DNA from: Augochlora pura
Lineage: Eukaryota > Arthropoda > Insecta > Hymenoptera > Halictidae
Reading direction: 5' to 3'
DNA length: 64,000 bases
Assembly (NCBI RefSeq): GCF_028453695.1
Contig: NC_135772.1
Span: forward strand, 6,634,001-6,698,000
Every line of letters begins with the position of its first letter. The first letter of the stretch is position 1. Below, one piece after another: positions 45,161 to 56,904 of this stretch. The position numbers and the translations under genes are program-made. Below the pieces are notes generated by a model that saw only the letters and a program-made list of their open reading frames with translations, had not been told where the DNA came from and searched no databases.

Positions 45161-48027
45161 GAAAGAAAGCTAGTGCAAGAGTAAGTAAGGGTATAGGTAG
45201 GTGAGAAGATGCGCGTGACACAGCTTGTAGTCCTTGTTACGTTGTGATGCCAATGACTGAGAGGTCATGTTCCTGTGCCAGGTACTATATTCTATAAAGT
45301 AATTATACCGCAGACGTATAAGCTAAAGGTAACATGAGCAGAATACGTGAGAATGTGAGAGAAAGACAGCGTGAACGTAACATGTGCGACAGGAAGGGAG
45401 AAAGAAACTGGACGGTGGTGAATGAAAGTGGGAATGCGAGAAAGAGAGAAATTGAGAGAAAGAGAGAGAGAGAGAGATTGAGAGAAAGAATGAGAGATAG
45501 ATAGATAGAAAGAGGATCGAAGACGATGATGAGTCGTAGAGCGAGACATTTTATTGTCATTCATTTATTCGACCTCACGGTGTCAAGATACCTATCTTCT
45601 GTATGTAATTTGTTATTTTTTTAAAAGTCTATACACATTGCGATTAATTAGCGTGTAAGATCTCTTTTGTTTAAGCCCCCCATACTTTTAGATCGCGGCC
45701 CCTTGCCCTCCTTTCACCGAAAAATTTTCGATTATATCTGATCTTCGTCGTTGCATTCTTGTACGAACCATCCTTTCTGCATTCGACGATCATGGTCGAC
45801 AATGAGATTAATCTGCTAAAAGTCAAAGTCACTTCGACGAACGACTCGGTGATCTAGAACATGACCGATTCGTTTGACTTTCGATGCTACCGTAACGTGA
45901 TCGACGAATGAAACGCAATCGTAGGATTTATTCGCGGGAGCTTTGCAATCAATAAAACGCGTCCCGATCCGTGGATCTCCATCGCATAATATAATAAACG
46001 GAGCTGTCTAGGTGAAATCTCAGGAATAATCTGTCCAAACTCGAAATCGAAGACCGAAATCCTTCGTGAACGATCATCATCCTTTCGAAAAGTAACATCG
46101 GTGATTCTTGTTTTGTTCTTCTTTGGTTTTCTCGTATCTGAGAGGATCGACATCGTCGATGATCGAGAGAATGATCGAATATCCGAGACAATAACCACGG
46201 GCGAAAAAAAGAGACTGTTCCGAGCGTCGAACGCGTAATCGAGAGCTTCCATTTAGAATCGTGTGTCCGGGAGGTCGCGTTCAATTGGATCCGTCTTCAC
46301 CGTTGATCGTTCACGATCGAGAAAGAAGGAAACACGTTTCATTATTTATCGGGCGTCATTGTCGCGCGAGCGAGGATAAGCTTTTTCACGCGGAATCACC
46401 TATCCCCTCCAGCGGACTTCGTATTCTTTACCTATACCGTCGATCTTCCCGCCGTAAATCTATCTAGAGCATCGAACAATCCGAATACGTTCTTTGTAAC
46501 TTCTCTTTCTTTTCTTGAATTTCCTCTTTAAGGTAAGATCGTTAAGGTGCGCGGAAATGGGCGAAACGTCTCGAATGAGAAATATTAATATGGTTACGTA
46601 AGAAGAAATTATGATTATAAAATTACCATGCTTCGTTTCGAGTGAGTTTTATTTGAAAGTCGTCGAAACAACTGTCTCGAATAGGCCTTTATGCGAATAA
46701 AGTTGTTGTAGACGAAAATTCGATGAAACCATTCGGCAAACGTTTCGCCCATTGTCCAGCTGTTTACGAGAAACTCGAATTTGTCAAAAGTGTGCGAAAC
46801 GTGTAACGAGGAACGCGATGAATCATTATCGGACTACGGATGTTTATGCAGCCGAAGGAGCATCTTGATACGAGATATTTTAACAGAAATTTAATTTCGC
46901 TTTTAAAAGTTTTGTTGTGTTACGTGAAATGCGTACGTTATGAATATAAGATTTTAATAGATGTTTTATGTTATCGTATTGTGCGTAAATGTCCGAAGTC
47001 TAATTAGCAACATTTAGTGAATTGTAAAAATTATACAAATTTGGAAGCGGATCAGGAAAAACAATCTAGCGCCATTGGAATTCAAAGAATTCGGATCTTT
47101 TAGGGATATGGTCTTCCGACCACGCAGTTAAGAATCATCGAACACCAGCTAGCGTCGCTTGCATCGCTTCCTTATCTTTCCATCTTTTATCTGTTTGTGA
47201 TTTCGTTTTACAATTCTTTTCTTTTTTTTTTTGTAATTAATCGTCGCCCGTCTCGACGATTTCTCTTGCAAATTTTGCGGAAGCGGCAATACTATTTGTT
47301 GTTATAGCAGAGAAAATAAAGCGATAAATTTGTCAGAATCGTGCACCGATTCAGTTTCTCTTAATGTGCATTTTATTTTCTCTATTTTGGAACCTTGTTA
47401 CTATGGAATAAATGTACGAAAGAGTCGAAGATTGTACGTCACCTACGACGGTTTCTTCCTTAGTTTACTTCTACGCTTAAAATTCTAATCGTAGAAAATA
47501 AAATTCGGACGGAAACAGGCGAATCGTCCACGTAATTTTACGTGGAATTATTACTGTCATGATTTTCCTGCTAGAAATTCTAATTTTTCTATCTAATCTG
47601 TCGTTCCTATAGAGAATTTTAAGTTTTGTTAGCTTGTTTTCATTCCGATCGGATCGTTTAATTACTTCACGAGAAGCCTGTGCCCGTTGCAGCGCGCAAA
47701 TCAAATTGTTAAATGATAAATCTGGCGCAGCCAGTTCGTTCGCATTGGTTAAATTAATTGCCGTTTTGTCGCACGAATTCTCGATGCAATCTGACTCCTC
47801 TCCCTCGCCACATTATTCCCTCTATTAATTGATGGACCAAAAGGAAACACGTAAGGATGTCGAAGAACGAAAAGAAAAAGACAAAAGATCGAGTCAAGCA
47901 ATAGAGAAATTCGATGAAAAAGAAATTTGTTTTGGTGCGTTTGCGTTAAGGAACAGCTTTTGTACATAAAATAAATACATTTTAAGGTGCATTTGTTGCG
48001 TCGAATGGGAAAGTGCAATGGAGGACT

Positions 48028-48165
48028 TTGATGATGATGATAATGATGATAATGATGATGACGATGATAATGATGATGACGATGACGATGATATGATGGT
48101 GATGATGATGATGATGATGATGATGACGATGATGACAATGATGATAATGATGATAACGATGATGA
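48028..48165. repeat. (GATGAT/AATGAT)n microsatellite, ~138 bp
   Basis: Imperfect GAT/AAT/GAC triplets on the plus strand. The antisense poly-His/Ser/Ile frames across it are artefacts of the repeat. Confidence 0.85.
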
Positions 48166-51100
48166 GACAATGATAATCGTTCGAAAAGGAAACGAGCATG
48201 GAAGACAAAAGAGTGTTTTAACGCGAAAAGGAGCAGACGAGTATGAACGTGAGTGCATGTATGCGTGAGACAGAGAGCAAAGACAAGAAGAAATTTTAGC
48301 GATGCGTTCTCCTCTTTATTTCAGCATTTTCTTTCTGTTTCTTTCATTTTTTTCTTTTCCTATGTTCATTCGTAATCTTCACAACCACCCATTCCCGCCC
48401 CGAAAGCCCTTTTGAACCACGACTGAGCTAAAACACGATGTCTGTATAGCGAGAACTTAAGATAAAACCTGTAAACGCGTCAATGAAACAGTAAACTGAA
48501 CGTGCCATAACGACATCATGCCAATATTATTGATAATACATATTTTTTACAATTAACGCTTCGTTCCCGAGTTCGTTCTGTCAGTGATCAAGGCGTGCAT
48601 TCTTGTCGCTTCGTTCTTTTTCCGTGTTTTTACGTGTTATCTCCCTTATTCGCCTTGTTGCTTCTCGATCGAAGGTTTTTAACTGAAATACTCTGAGAAT
48701 CTTGTACGCGAGTGAAAGTGATAATTTAAAAACATTTCATTTGCGAGTAGAAGCGATATCCGTTTAACGCATCCTTTGGTTACAAGAAGAATATTTTTAA
48801 AAAAGGGCTCTGAGATCGTTGGCACGACTAAATTCTTTGCGAAGAGTAGCTGTTTATAAAATTCTTGTAGCTGAGATAGTTTCCAAGTATATACAAAATG
48901 GAAGAATCATGACCGATGAGATCTTCTTTTTACTAAAGTTACATGAAAAATCATTAAATTTTATTTCAACCTGTTTAGATTTAAAATACGTAACATTTGT
49001 CATCGGAACAAATCATATTTAAACAGCGTCGACTTAAATACAGTAAAGTCTGGAGGAGACGAAAATACTAAGAGCTTGCCAAATTTATCATTTCATTTTT
49101 GGAACAAGATTGATAATTACTTTCCAAACGAAATACTCTGAACGCTATCCAAATCATCAGAGTTCACCGTCAAACTTGGAAATTTTGATAGATGTAAATC
49201 CGATTTAAATGAAATACTTACCATTACCGCAGACTCGAAATAGACCTCTTTACGATCTTTATGTTCGATCAAGCCAAGCGCGTTTTCAATATTCTCAAGA
49301 GAGATTCTTCAGGAAACGTTCGCTGCGAGCTTCCCAAGAATTAAACAAGTTATAGGACTATGAAACACGATAAAAGGAGATCGATCGGTCGAGAAGCCGA
49401 GGCAGCAAACGAGTAAGTACGGGCAAGGACGACCACCGATTCACGAAGATGAGCGCGCGCGCGAGGAAGGGACTACCGGATAGTACTGACAGACGTTAGC
49501 CACAAAGAAAAGACTATTAAATCCGTGCGATGTATTATTCCGAGTGTGTTGCGTGTGTGCGTGAGTGCGGGTGTGTGCATGAGACGACGATCACTGTTGT
49601 ACGAGGAGCCGGGTTGCGGGGGCAGAGATACCCGGCGTACACGCTGGATGCATTTAAACGCATTTCTTCGCTGGACATTGCATCGAGCCTGCCGATAGCG
49701 ACGAAGAATAGTAATAGAAACTTCGGGAAACTTCACTCGACTTCTCAACGTTTCTTCAGTAATTCCGCAAACGTTTCTTGTCGGTATTTTTAACCCTGCC
49801 GAGGCCTTTGGCTTAGCTGAACGAACACCGGGATTGTAGAAAAGACAGTTCCAACAGTAAACACTTCAAAGTTTCAAGAAAACTTCTACTTGGACGAGAA
49901 AGTTAATTTATGTTGACACTTGTTCTGGTTTGGCCCGTTTCCGTGTCTGATCACACGAATCAGTTGGTTGTGTTACGTTACTTGATTTAGAATAGATCAA
50001 TGGGACAGACGCGTAGATTTAAAATTATAATATAATAGCAGCAACTTCCGGAACATATTTGAATTGTTAAGGAATTGGCAGCAGGGTTCTAATATATCAA
50101 TAACGATGCAGCGAGAGTTTTTATACCATGGAACCGTAAATCGAAATTTATAACGTTTCAAATGCTTTCTATGTTAATTTTCTGGAAATCAATCTTGAAC
50201 ATTTTCAAAATGCTGACGTCGGCGAAGCAATGTTTAATTTATGGCTCCACGAGTTTCGTTGCATTTATATAGTTTAAATCATTTCCGGAGAATTCTCGAG
50301 AATGTCCAGGTTCGTTAACAATTTTTCGTTGAAGATGTCCTTCACCTCGACTCTGCCCTGGGAACTCGGATCATTAGTTCACTTTTGCGAGTAATAAGAC
50401 GACGTCACGAGGGTGGTCCGTTTTGGTCCCCACCGATGGTCAAGGACGAGGAAGCTGTTCTCACGATTCGTTCTCGTGCGACACAACAAAACGGAAAAGG
50501 GTGTAGCGGAACAAAATACGGTAGCTAGAAGACTATTCGACGTGGTACAGCTTCCGAGATCCAAGTAAACACGGCCTACAGACCGCAGTAGACGTCATCG
50601 AATCGCTCGAGTAAGCCTAACCGCGGCTGATCGCGAAACATCTTGCAGGACGACAGGAACCGATTTCGATTCCAGTCGCGGCCAGGCTCGTCTCGCGTTA
50701 AAGGGAGTGCTTGTAACATATTGTAAAGTATCACCGACAGTTTTCAGCTGCGTTGTACAGTGTTTTCTAAGTATCTAGTTTATAGCGTGTAATTGAAGAC
50801 ACATTGTATTTACACTAATAAGTGATCTGTATCAAATTCATTCTCGTATAACCTGTATCTCCTACTCATGTAGATGCTAAAAGTGATTTGTGTCATAAAG
50901 AAACCTATAAATAAAATTAGCAATTTGAGAATGTTGTCGAGCGCGTCGATTCATTTTGTACGCCCACCTATGGCCACTTTAATGGAAACATGATCTCTAC
51001 CAAATTTACTCTTGTCTTTATCATTAATTCCATAATGTCTTTTAAATTCACGCCATCCACGCTCGCTTAAAAGCGGCGAATCCAAAGTCTGTCCAACGAG

Positions 51101-51339
51101 ATGAGAAATTAGATATAAACATGTAGAAAGAACGAGCTCGCAAGAAATTTACAAACTACAGAATAACAGAAAAGAAATAATGATGGATTTGAAAATCAGA
51201 GATAGATCTTCTGGACTCGGTATTTTTGAATACAGTAGTACAATATACATTTTCAAAATACTTTTTTGGTGCACGAAATACAACGATAACTTTGCGAACT
51301 TTATCTAAATTGACAATACGAAGCCACTGCGAAAGCATA

Positions 51340-54300
51340 TCATTGTTCACATTTTGGCGGACAGCCAGTTTTGGCATCCGAGAAGAAAAACAAGCTTAAC
51401 ACGTTCACCGCGTTCAAGGTGTAAATGTTCGGAGTCTTGAGATTACAATTCGCAACGAATACTTTCGCCATCTTCATGATGCTTTCGCACTTCATCACGC
51501 AAGCCGCTCCATCGAAATTCGGCCTGCCTTGGTCATCCCTCGCGCAAGGATCGAACAGGTAGAACTTGCCATAATGCTGCATCACAGCGACCGCTACGTT
51601 AGTCGTGTGAAGTATGCCGGCGCAGTTGGACTTAAAGAACATGGACAACGATTCTGACAAGTCGAAAGCAAGGAGTAAACCAGCAGCGGTATGATTGTGG
51701 ACGTGAATGGTAGCTCTGAAATCTCCAACGATAAACACCGTGAGGAGTTCGCTAGGTGATAAGTTCCTGGAGCCTGGACGGGCGGCACGCACAGTATCCA
51801 GGTGCAACAGATTACCGTACTTGAGTATGGCGTCGATCAGTTCGGGTGTCCAGGTCGAAGGGACGTGGAGCAGCCCCACGACAATGGCGACAGCAGACAT
51901 AGCAGTGCTCTGGTAGCCTCTGCTAGTGCCACTCCAGGTACGGTGATGCATGTGCAAGGTACCACGCAGCACGCTGAGCTTCTCGTCCACGAAGTTGTAC
52001 TCTGTAACAGTTTCTACATCCAATGTTGTGTTCTTGTCCCCATGAGTCACCGGAATGGGTGGAGAGACGCAGTCGAAGTGTGGCCTGAACCCAGCTGGGC
52101 AAGGCAAAGGTTCGATATTAGCGGTCTTGATGATGACCCTGCAGATCTGATAGCGTCCATACTTCTCCTGTTCATCGATGTTAGTGAACAAGACCTCGTA
52201 CAGAGGCTCGATACAAGCAAACCACATGACGCAAGAGGTCCCGTAGAAGTCTGCTAGACCTTGATCGCTACGGGCCCTAGGGTCGTACATGAAGTAGATT
52301 CCCATATCCTTCCAGATCGCCACGGCTCCTCTATCAGTGACTAAGACGCCGGCTCGATTATTTTCGAAGAACTTCTGGATTCCTTGTTCCAATAAAATAG
52401 GCGGAGGGGGTGGCGGTCGGACTCTGGTAGATCCTCTAGCTTTCTTCGATGACCTGCCACCTTTGGCCCTCCTCGCCCCACCACGTTTCTTCTTTTTCTT
52501 CTCTTCGGGCTGAGGAGGGGGAATAGCTATTATACCGGTTACCGTGCTAGGCTCTATGTCAGCAGTCAAGATGTTCACTCCTACATAGAACACTCTGATG
52601 ATGTCCTTGGGTTTGACTCGCACGATCGTCGGCTTTGCCTTCTCGGTGAGTCTGTGCACGTTGGCCCCAATGGCCAGAATCTCGTCCATCGTTCTCTTCG
52701 TCCATGTGATCGGGTTCTTCACGACAGACATGCCAATGGCGACCACGCAGTTCGCGGCAGTCTGCTTGTTCCTGAACGATTCGGGGAAAATTCTGTCTCC
52801 CTGATGGTAAGATCCGCGAAGGATCGCTCTAGCCTCGCCCTGCACTCTCCTGTAGGCATTCAAGGGAGGCAGATTCGAAGGTCGAACAGCTGCACTGGGG
52901 TCGAATTTCCATGGAGGGAACTTGTTCCAGTTAAGCACATCTATAACGATCATTTCGTAATCGCTCTCAGTGCCTAGAAAGTTGATCAAATACTCTACCA
53001 GAATCTCGGTGTTGGCCACTCTTAAAATCTTGGGAGCACCCGGTGATCCATCTTCAGCATTGGCAGCCCAATCAGGTATTAGAGTGTAATAAAGGTTGTC
53101 GAACTTCCAAACCGGAATGTTTCTATTCCCGCTAACAGTTAATGCGCCGGAAGAGTATCGTGAGAAGAATTTGTCTACTCCATCCTTCAGTCCTTGAACC
53201 TTTGGCGGCTTAGCCGTCAAACTTCCGGCCTCAACGCAATCCTTGATGCTCAGATTGATACGTCGCGTTGAAAGGAAGAACTCGGTCATGATCTCGTTGA
53301 TCCTAGGTATCGCGCCACCACCCAGTCTGTCGACGCACTTCGAGTGTAGTTTATCGCCCGTAACGATTACTTCGTCGAGGACCGCTTGGGTCCAGTACCT
53401 GGGTTCATAAACCTTCGCGAAAACGATAGCCACCACGGCTATTGCCGCAGTCTGCTGATTCCGGTTAACTTCGTCAAACCTCTCGTTGTCCATTTTAATC
53501 GTGCCATCGATGCCCCAGACATCGTCCTTCATCTTGACGAAGTGGTACCAAGCATTGTCACCCGATGTTGGCTTGGCCGCTCGCTCTTCTTCAGCTACTC
53601 TGGTCTCATAAGCGTTACTCAAAGTGACCGCGTCTATGATGTAGTCGTCGCCAGTGGCAACTTTTGCAATCGCTGCTGCCAACGACGCGGCGTCCGTGAA
53701 CCACATTATAACAGCAGTGCCGTCTTTCTCGCGAGGTTCGCCTCTCGAGTCCCTTCCTTTAGGATCCATGGTGAAAAATACTTCTCCTTCTCTCCATATG
53801 GGCATCATGATGTTGTCTTGTCTAAATATGCCCATCATAGTCGCCTCAAAGAAGGTATCCAACTGGGTCTCCAAATCTGTCATTTTGCCAGCGGCGTTTT
53901 CCGTTTCCAACTCCACGTTCATTCTGTTTACTCCAACGTTGAACTCCTCGCCGATTTCTTCGGGGAGTAGATAATTCCTAGGCGTCTCTTCCTCTTCTGC
54001 CTCCTCTACCGGAATATTTTCCAAGTTCTCGGTTGCGATCTTATCGCCTATCTTCAAGATATCGTCGACTACTTCTCTATACCATAGATGAGGATTGTAT
54101 AGTTTCGTCATAGCCAAGGTAGCCAAGGCACTGGCTGCCTGCTGTTTATCCCTGGTTTGTCGTTTGAACATCATCTCGTTCGCCTGGTTGAAGCTTCCCA
54201 GTAAAATGGCTCCGCTGTCTCCCATACTTTGGTAATTGTTCAGATCAGGCTTCACTGGGATCAACTTATCTGCGTCGATCTCTTCTTCGGTCATCTCGTT

Positions 54301-56904
54301 GCCGATTTGAATACTTTTCATAGCGTGAATAGCAAATTCATCGCTGGTAGTCTCTTCGTCTTGCTCCGCGTTCGCTTGTATCAGCTTAGCTAAAACAGGT
54401 AAGGACAATGTTCTTACCACACAAGCCACAGCGACTTCTTCCTCGTCCACGTCCGTCAAACCGCGACTATTTCTTGGGTTAGGATCGAAATAGTAATAGA
54501 CTGGTTGTTGGATTATTTCTTCTTTCTCTTTCACGTCTTCTTCCATTTTCCACACGGCTACGCTCATGTTCTTGACGTCGATGATACCGTACTGATTATC
54601 TTCGAAAAATTGCTTCAAGGCTCTCGTCAGATTCAGAAAGTCACTGTCATCCGGCGCTGACAAAAGTCCAATCACCGTGCCTTCTTCAACGTCGATCTTC
54701 ACCTTTCTGTTTTTGTAGTACAAATTCTTCTTCAAGTTAGTGACAAAGAAATACCTCACCTCGTCTTCCTCTGTTTCTACCGGAGGATTGCACCAGGTAT
54801 AATAAGCATCACCTTCGTGCAGAGCAACGTCGATGGTCTCGCTCGTCCATTTCGCAGGTGGGGTTTCCTTGGCAGCGATCAAACCAACCACCGGCATAGC
54901 CAGACCCTGGTTTCCCTTGTTCTCATCTTCGAATTCTTCGTCCTCATTGGACGTGGTACCGCGAAGCACCCAAGTTTCGCCGGGTGTACCTGATTGGAAG
55001 TCGTGCCACGGCCTCGACCCAGGAATATCGTCGAGTATAGTTATGTGCCTGATCGTGAATCGATCATTCTTCTTGGACAGTTCGAGATCCTTCCAGAAGA
55101 GGATAGCCAGGGTATCGGTACTCGGGAACCTCATTACACAGCAATTCCCTTTTTTCTTATCTTCCCCGTTTTTACCTTTTCCTTTTTCCTCCCGAATCCT
55201 GACGCCGTTGGTGTCGCATTGCCGCGGATCGAACATGTAGTAGCAATCATCCTGACTCCAAATCGCTACGGACATCGAGGAAGATTCGATGACACCTTCC
55301 GTGTTCACTAGGAAGAACTCTTCCAGAGCCTGCTTCAAGTTCAAGACCGTGGGTACCTTGGAACTAACGGTACCAGCGACTGTGATGAGATCCACATCGA
55401 TCACCAGTTTTCGATCCTCGAGCTGAAGCTTCACGTCGGACAAATCTGACGCCGTCATGGACTTGATGGTCGGCTTCTCAGCCTTCACATCCGCGTAGAG
55501 ATTGTCCCCGTGAGTCAAAATCTCGTCCAGTTTCGGTCTTAGCCACGTCCTCACCGGATGGACCTTCTTCATCGCGATAGCCATCACACAGTTTGCTACA
55601 TTCTGCGCTCCCTTGCCTTTGTAAGCATCGCCGTGCTCGTGAGTCAGCCCGTGGAGGATAGCCATGTTACCAGACAGCTCTCTGAACGTCGACGGGACAT
55701 TCGCGTGCATGTTCTCGTAGGTGTAGCCCGTGTCGAATTTGTTTTGATCTACCAAAGGTTCGGTGGCGAATTTCTTATCTATACTGTAGTTCGAGATCGT
55801 GATCGATAACGGTTCTCTGTGGATCTTGGCTTGAGTGACAACCTTCGCTTTGTCTCCTTTAGGAGCAGGCTTGGTACAATCCATCTTGTTCTCGTCGATG
55901 TCAACGGGGTTGATGGCGCGTAACACGCTTTTATCTATAGTTAAGCGGTTACTACTCGGAGTACGATCGACGTAGCCGCCAGCGACCTCGCTAACCCGTT
56001 GGACAGTTACCTTGTCGATGCAGTATCTGGAATCGTAACGTTGATCCATACTCTTCAGGAAATGGTCCCTGAGATCGTTCATACACTTGAACCGCATGAC
56101 GCAGGCTACCCCTTCAGGGTGACGAACACCATCCTCGTCGCATGGCGCAGGATCGAAGTAGAGAAATCCAATTTCCGGATGTCGCCACATGGCGATAGAA
56201 GTCCCTTGCGCAGTGATCACCGCGGCATCGGATGCCTGGAAAAACTTCCGCAAGCCGTCCGCAAAATCAGGACAACCGACTGTCTCGCTGAAGAGGTTTC
56301 CATAAATTCCAGTCTCCTCGACGCAGACCATCACCTTGTAGTTAGATATGTAGAACTCCGGATGAATCAATCTGGCCTTCATATACTCGTCCTCCTTTAC
56401 GTGGTTCCTCATAGCACTAGTGCGGTACACTTTGTCGGCGTTTTCCAACACCTGATCCACATAATTCTGGACCCATTCTTTCGGCTCGAACAGACGACCA
56501 TAAACGATGGCCACCACGGAAGCCGGAGCTGCTTGCCGACCGCGGCTTCGGTATTTGAAGTGGAGATCGTTCATCGCAAACGATCCACGAAGGATCGCCG
56601 AGTTCGGAGTCAAAGCACGGAATTTGTGCCATCTTCTGCCTACAGGTCGTGCGACTAGCTTCTTTGGGGAGGCATCACCCTCTCCCACTGTTCCTGGAGC
56701 ACTGTCCGGCTTCTCTCCTTCCTTTTTGACGTCCTGCTTTTTTCTAACGCTTTCTGTCTTTTTAACGTCTTCTTTCTTTTTAGCATCTTCTTTCTTTTTA
56801 ACGTCTTCTTTCTTTTTAGCGTCCTCCTTATTTTTAACGTCTTCTTTCGGTTTAGCGTCTTCCTTCTTCTTAATGTCTTCCTTCTTCGCGGCAGGTGTAG
56901 CCAT
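51340..56904 (-). CDS. 1854-aa protein with seven tandem pseudo-cysteine-protease-like modules
   Basis: One intronless frame runs from ATG 56904 to a stop at 51340. Residues 7-60 are KED hexapeptide repeats (K-K-K-E-D-A/V). Then come seven diverged modules: ~91-320, 412-625, 641-865, 896-1100, 1117-1325, 1355-1592 and 1641-1835. Each has ILxGS, a Q-x-A block (QAAPASVVAI, QNVANCVMAI, QGLAMPVVGL, QAASALATLA, QTAAIAVVAI, QTAANCVVAI, QSTAMSAVAI), a W..xxDxxLxxGDxLY stretch, an FF..xxGI core, VAIW, and mostly FDPxxRDxxG followed by a CVM strand. This order recalls C76/OTU-like cysteine proteases (deubiquitinase fold), where Q-Cys and Asp-His would be catalytic. Here the Cys position is never Cys and the His position is Pro or absent. 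Module 6 carries a Lys/Arg/Pro insert (~1465-1502). I infer a scaffold or binding protein. The fold call is from memory and unverified. Confidence 0.85.
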   Translation of the reverse strand: MATPAAKKEDIKKKEDAKPKEDVKNKEDAKKKEDVKKKEDAKKKEDVKKTESVRKKQDVKKEGEKPDSAPGTVGEGDASPKKLVARPVGRRWHKFRALTPNSAILRGSFAMNDLHFKYRSRGRQAAPASVVAIVYGRLFEPKEWVQNYVDQVLENADKVYRTSAMRNHVKEDEYMKARLIHPEFYISNYKVMVCVEETGIYGNLFSETVGCPDFADGLRKFFQASDAAVITAQGTSIAMWRHPEIGFLYFDPAPCDEDGVRHPEGVACVMRFKCMNDLRDHFLKSMDQRYDSRYCIDKVTVQRVSEVAGGYVDRTPSSNRLTIDKSVLRAINPVDIDENKMDCTKPAPKGDKAKVVTQAKIHREPLSITISNYSIDKKFATEPLVDQNKFDTGYTYENMHANVPSTFRELSGNMAILHGLTHEHGDAYKGKGAQNVANCVMAIAMKKVHPVRTWLRPKLDEILTHGDNLYADVKAEKPTIKSMTASDLSDVKLQLEDRKLVIDVDLITVAGTVSSKVPTVLNLKQALEEFFLVNTEGVIESSSMSVAIWSQDDCYYMFDPRQCDTNGVRIREEKGKGKNGEDKKKGNCCVMRFPSTDTLAILFWKDLELSKKNDRFTIRHITILDDIPGSRPWHDFQSGTPGETWVLRGTTSNEDEEFEDENKGNQGLAMPVVGLIAAKETPPAKWTSETIDVALHEGDAYYTWCNPPVETEEDEVRYFFVTNLKKNLYYKNRKVKIDVEEGTVIGLLSAPDDSDFLNLTRALKQFFEDNQYGIIDVKNMSVAVWKMEEDVKEKEEIIQQPVYYYFDPNPRNSRGLTDVDEEEVAVACVVRTLSLPVLAKLIQANAEQDEETTSDEFAIHAMKSIQIGNEMTEEEIDADKLIPVKPDLNNYQSMGDSGAILLGSFNQANEMMFKRQTRDKQQAASALATLAMTKLYNPHLWYREVVDDILKIGDKIATENLENIPVEEAEEEETPRNYLLPEEIGEEFNVGVNRMNVELETENAAGKMTDLETQLDTFFEATMMGIFRQDNIMMPIWREGEVFFTMDPKGRDSRGEPREKDGTAVIMWFTDAASLAAAIAKVATGDDYIIDAVTLSNAYETRVAEEERAAKPTSGDNAWYHFVKMKDDVWGIDGTIKMDNERFDEVNRNQQTAAIAVVAIVFAKVYEPRYWTQAVLDEVIVTGDKLHSKCVDRLGGGAIPRINEIMTEFFLSTRRINLSIKDCVEAGSLTAKPPKVQGLKDGVDKFFSRYSSGALTVSGNRNIPVWKFDNLYYTLIPDWAANAEDGSPGAPKILRVANTEILVEYLINFLGTESDYEMIVIDVLNWNKFPPWKFDPSAAVRPSNLPPLNAYRRVQGEARAILRGSYHQGDRIFPESFRNKQTAANCVVAIGMSVVKNPITWTKRTMDEILAIGANVHRLTEKAKPTIVRVKPKDIIRVFYVGVNILTADIEPSTVTGIIAIPPPQPEEKKKKKRGGARRAKGGRSSKKARGSTRVRPPPPPPILLEQGIQKFFENNRAGVLVTDRGAVAIWKDMGIYFMYDPRARSDQGLADFYGTSCVMWFACIEPLYEVLFTNIDEQEKYGRYQICRVIIKTANIEPLPCPAGFRPHFDCVSPPIPVTHGDKNTTLDVETVTEYNFVDEKLSVLRGTLHMHHRTWSGTSRGYQSTAMSAVAIVVGLLHVPSTWTPELIDAILKYGNLLHLDTVRAARPGSRNLSPSELLTVFIVGDFRATIHVHNHTAAGLLLAFDLSESLSMFFKSNCAGILHTTNVAVAVMQHYGKFYLFDPCARDDQGRPNFDGAACVMKCESIMKMAKVFVANCNLKTPNIYTLNAVNVLSLFFFSDAKTGCPPKCEQ
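51400..56634 (-). repeat. Seven coding modules of the 51340-56904 gene
   Basis: Approximate plus-strand limits from module 1 to 7: 56634-55945, 55671-55030, 54984-54310, 54219-53605, 53556-52930, 52842-52129 and 51984-51400. They align by the Q-A block (residues 124, 434, 666, 922, 1151, 1381, 1665) and by the FDP block (250, 558, 806, 1046, 1276, 1540, 1784), with about 120-140 residues between the two blocks. Protein identity is low between copies, so the duplications are old. Confidence 0.75.

Larger units (their letters stand above)
44480..51339. other. pan 3' UTR and intergenic DNA between convergent genes
   Basis: No coding sequence is supported. There are several AATAAA words (for example near 45953, 46697, 47317, 47406 and 50910), so the pan 3' end cannot be chosen. 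GA, GAT and GT-rich microsatellites are present. Confidence 0.5.

Noticed and set aside
47749..48258. Minus-strand His/Ser/Ile-rich ORFs
   Set aside because: They are translations of the GAT/AAT microsatellite.
55999..56658. 219-codon plus-strand ORF
   Set aside because: It is antisense to module 1 of the 1854-codon gene and has no family signal.
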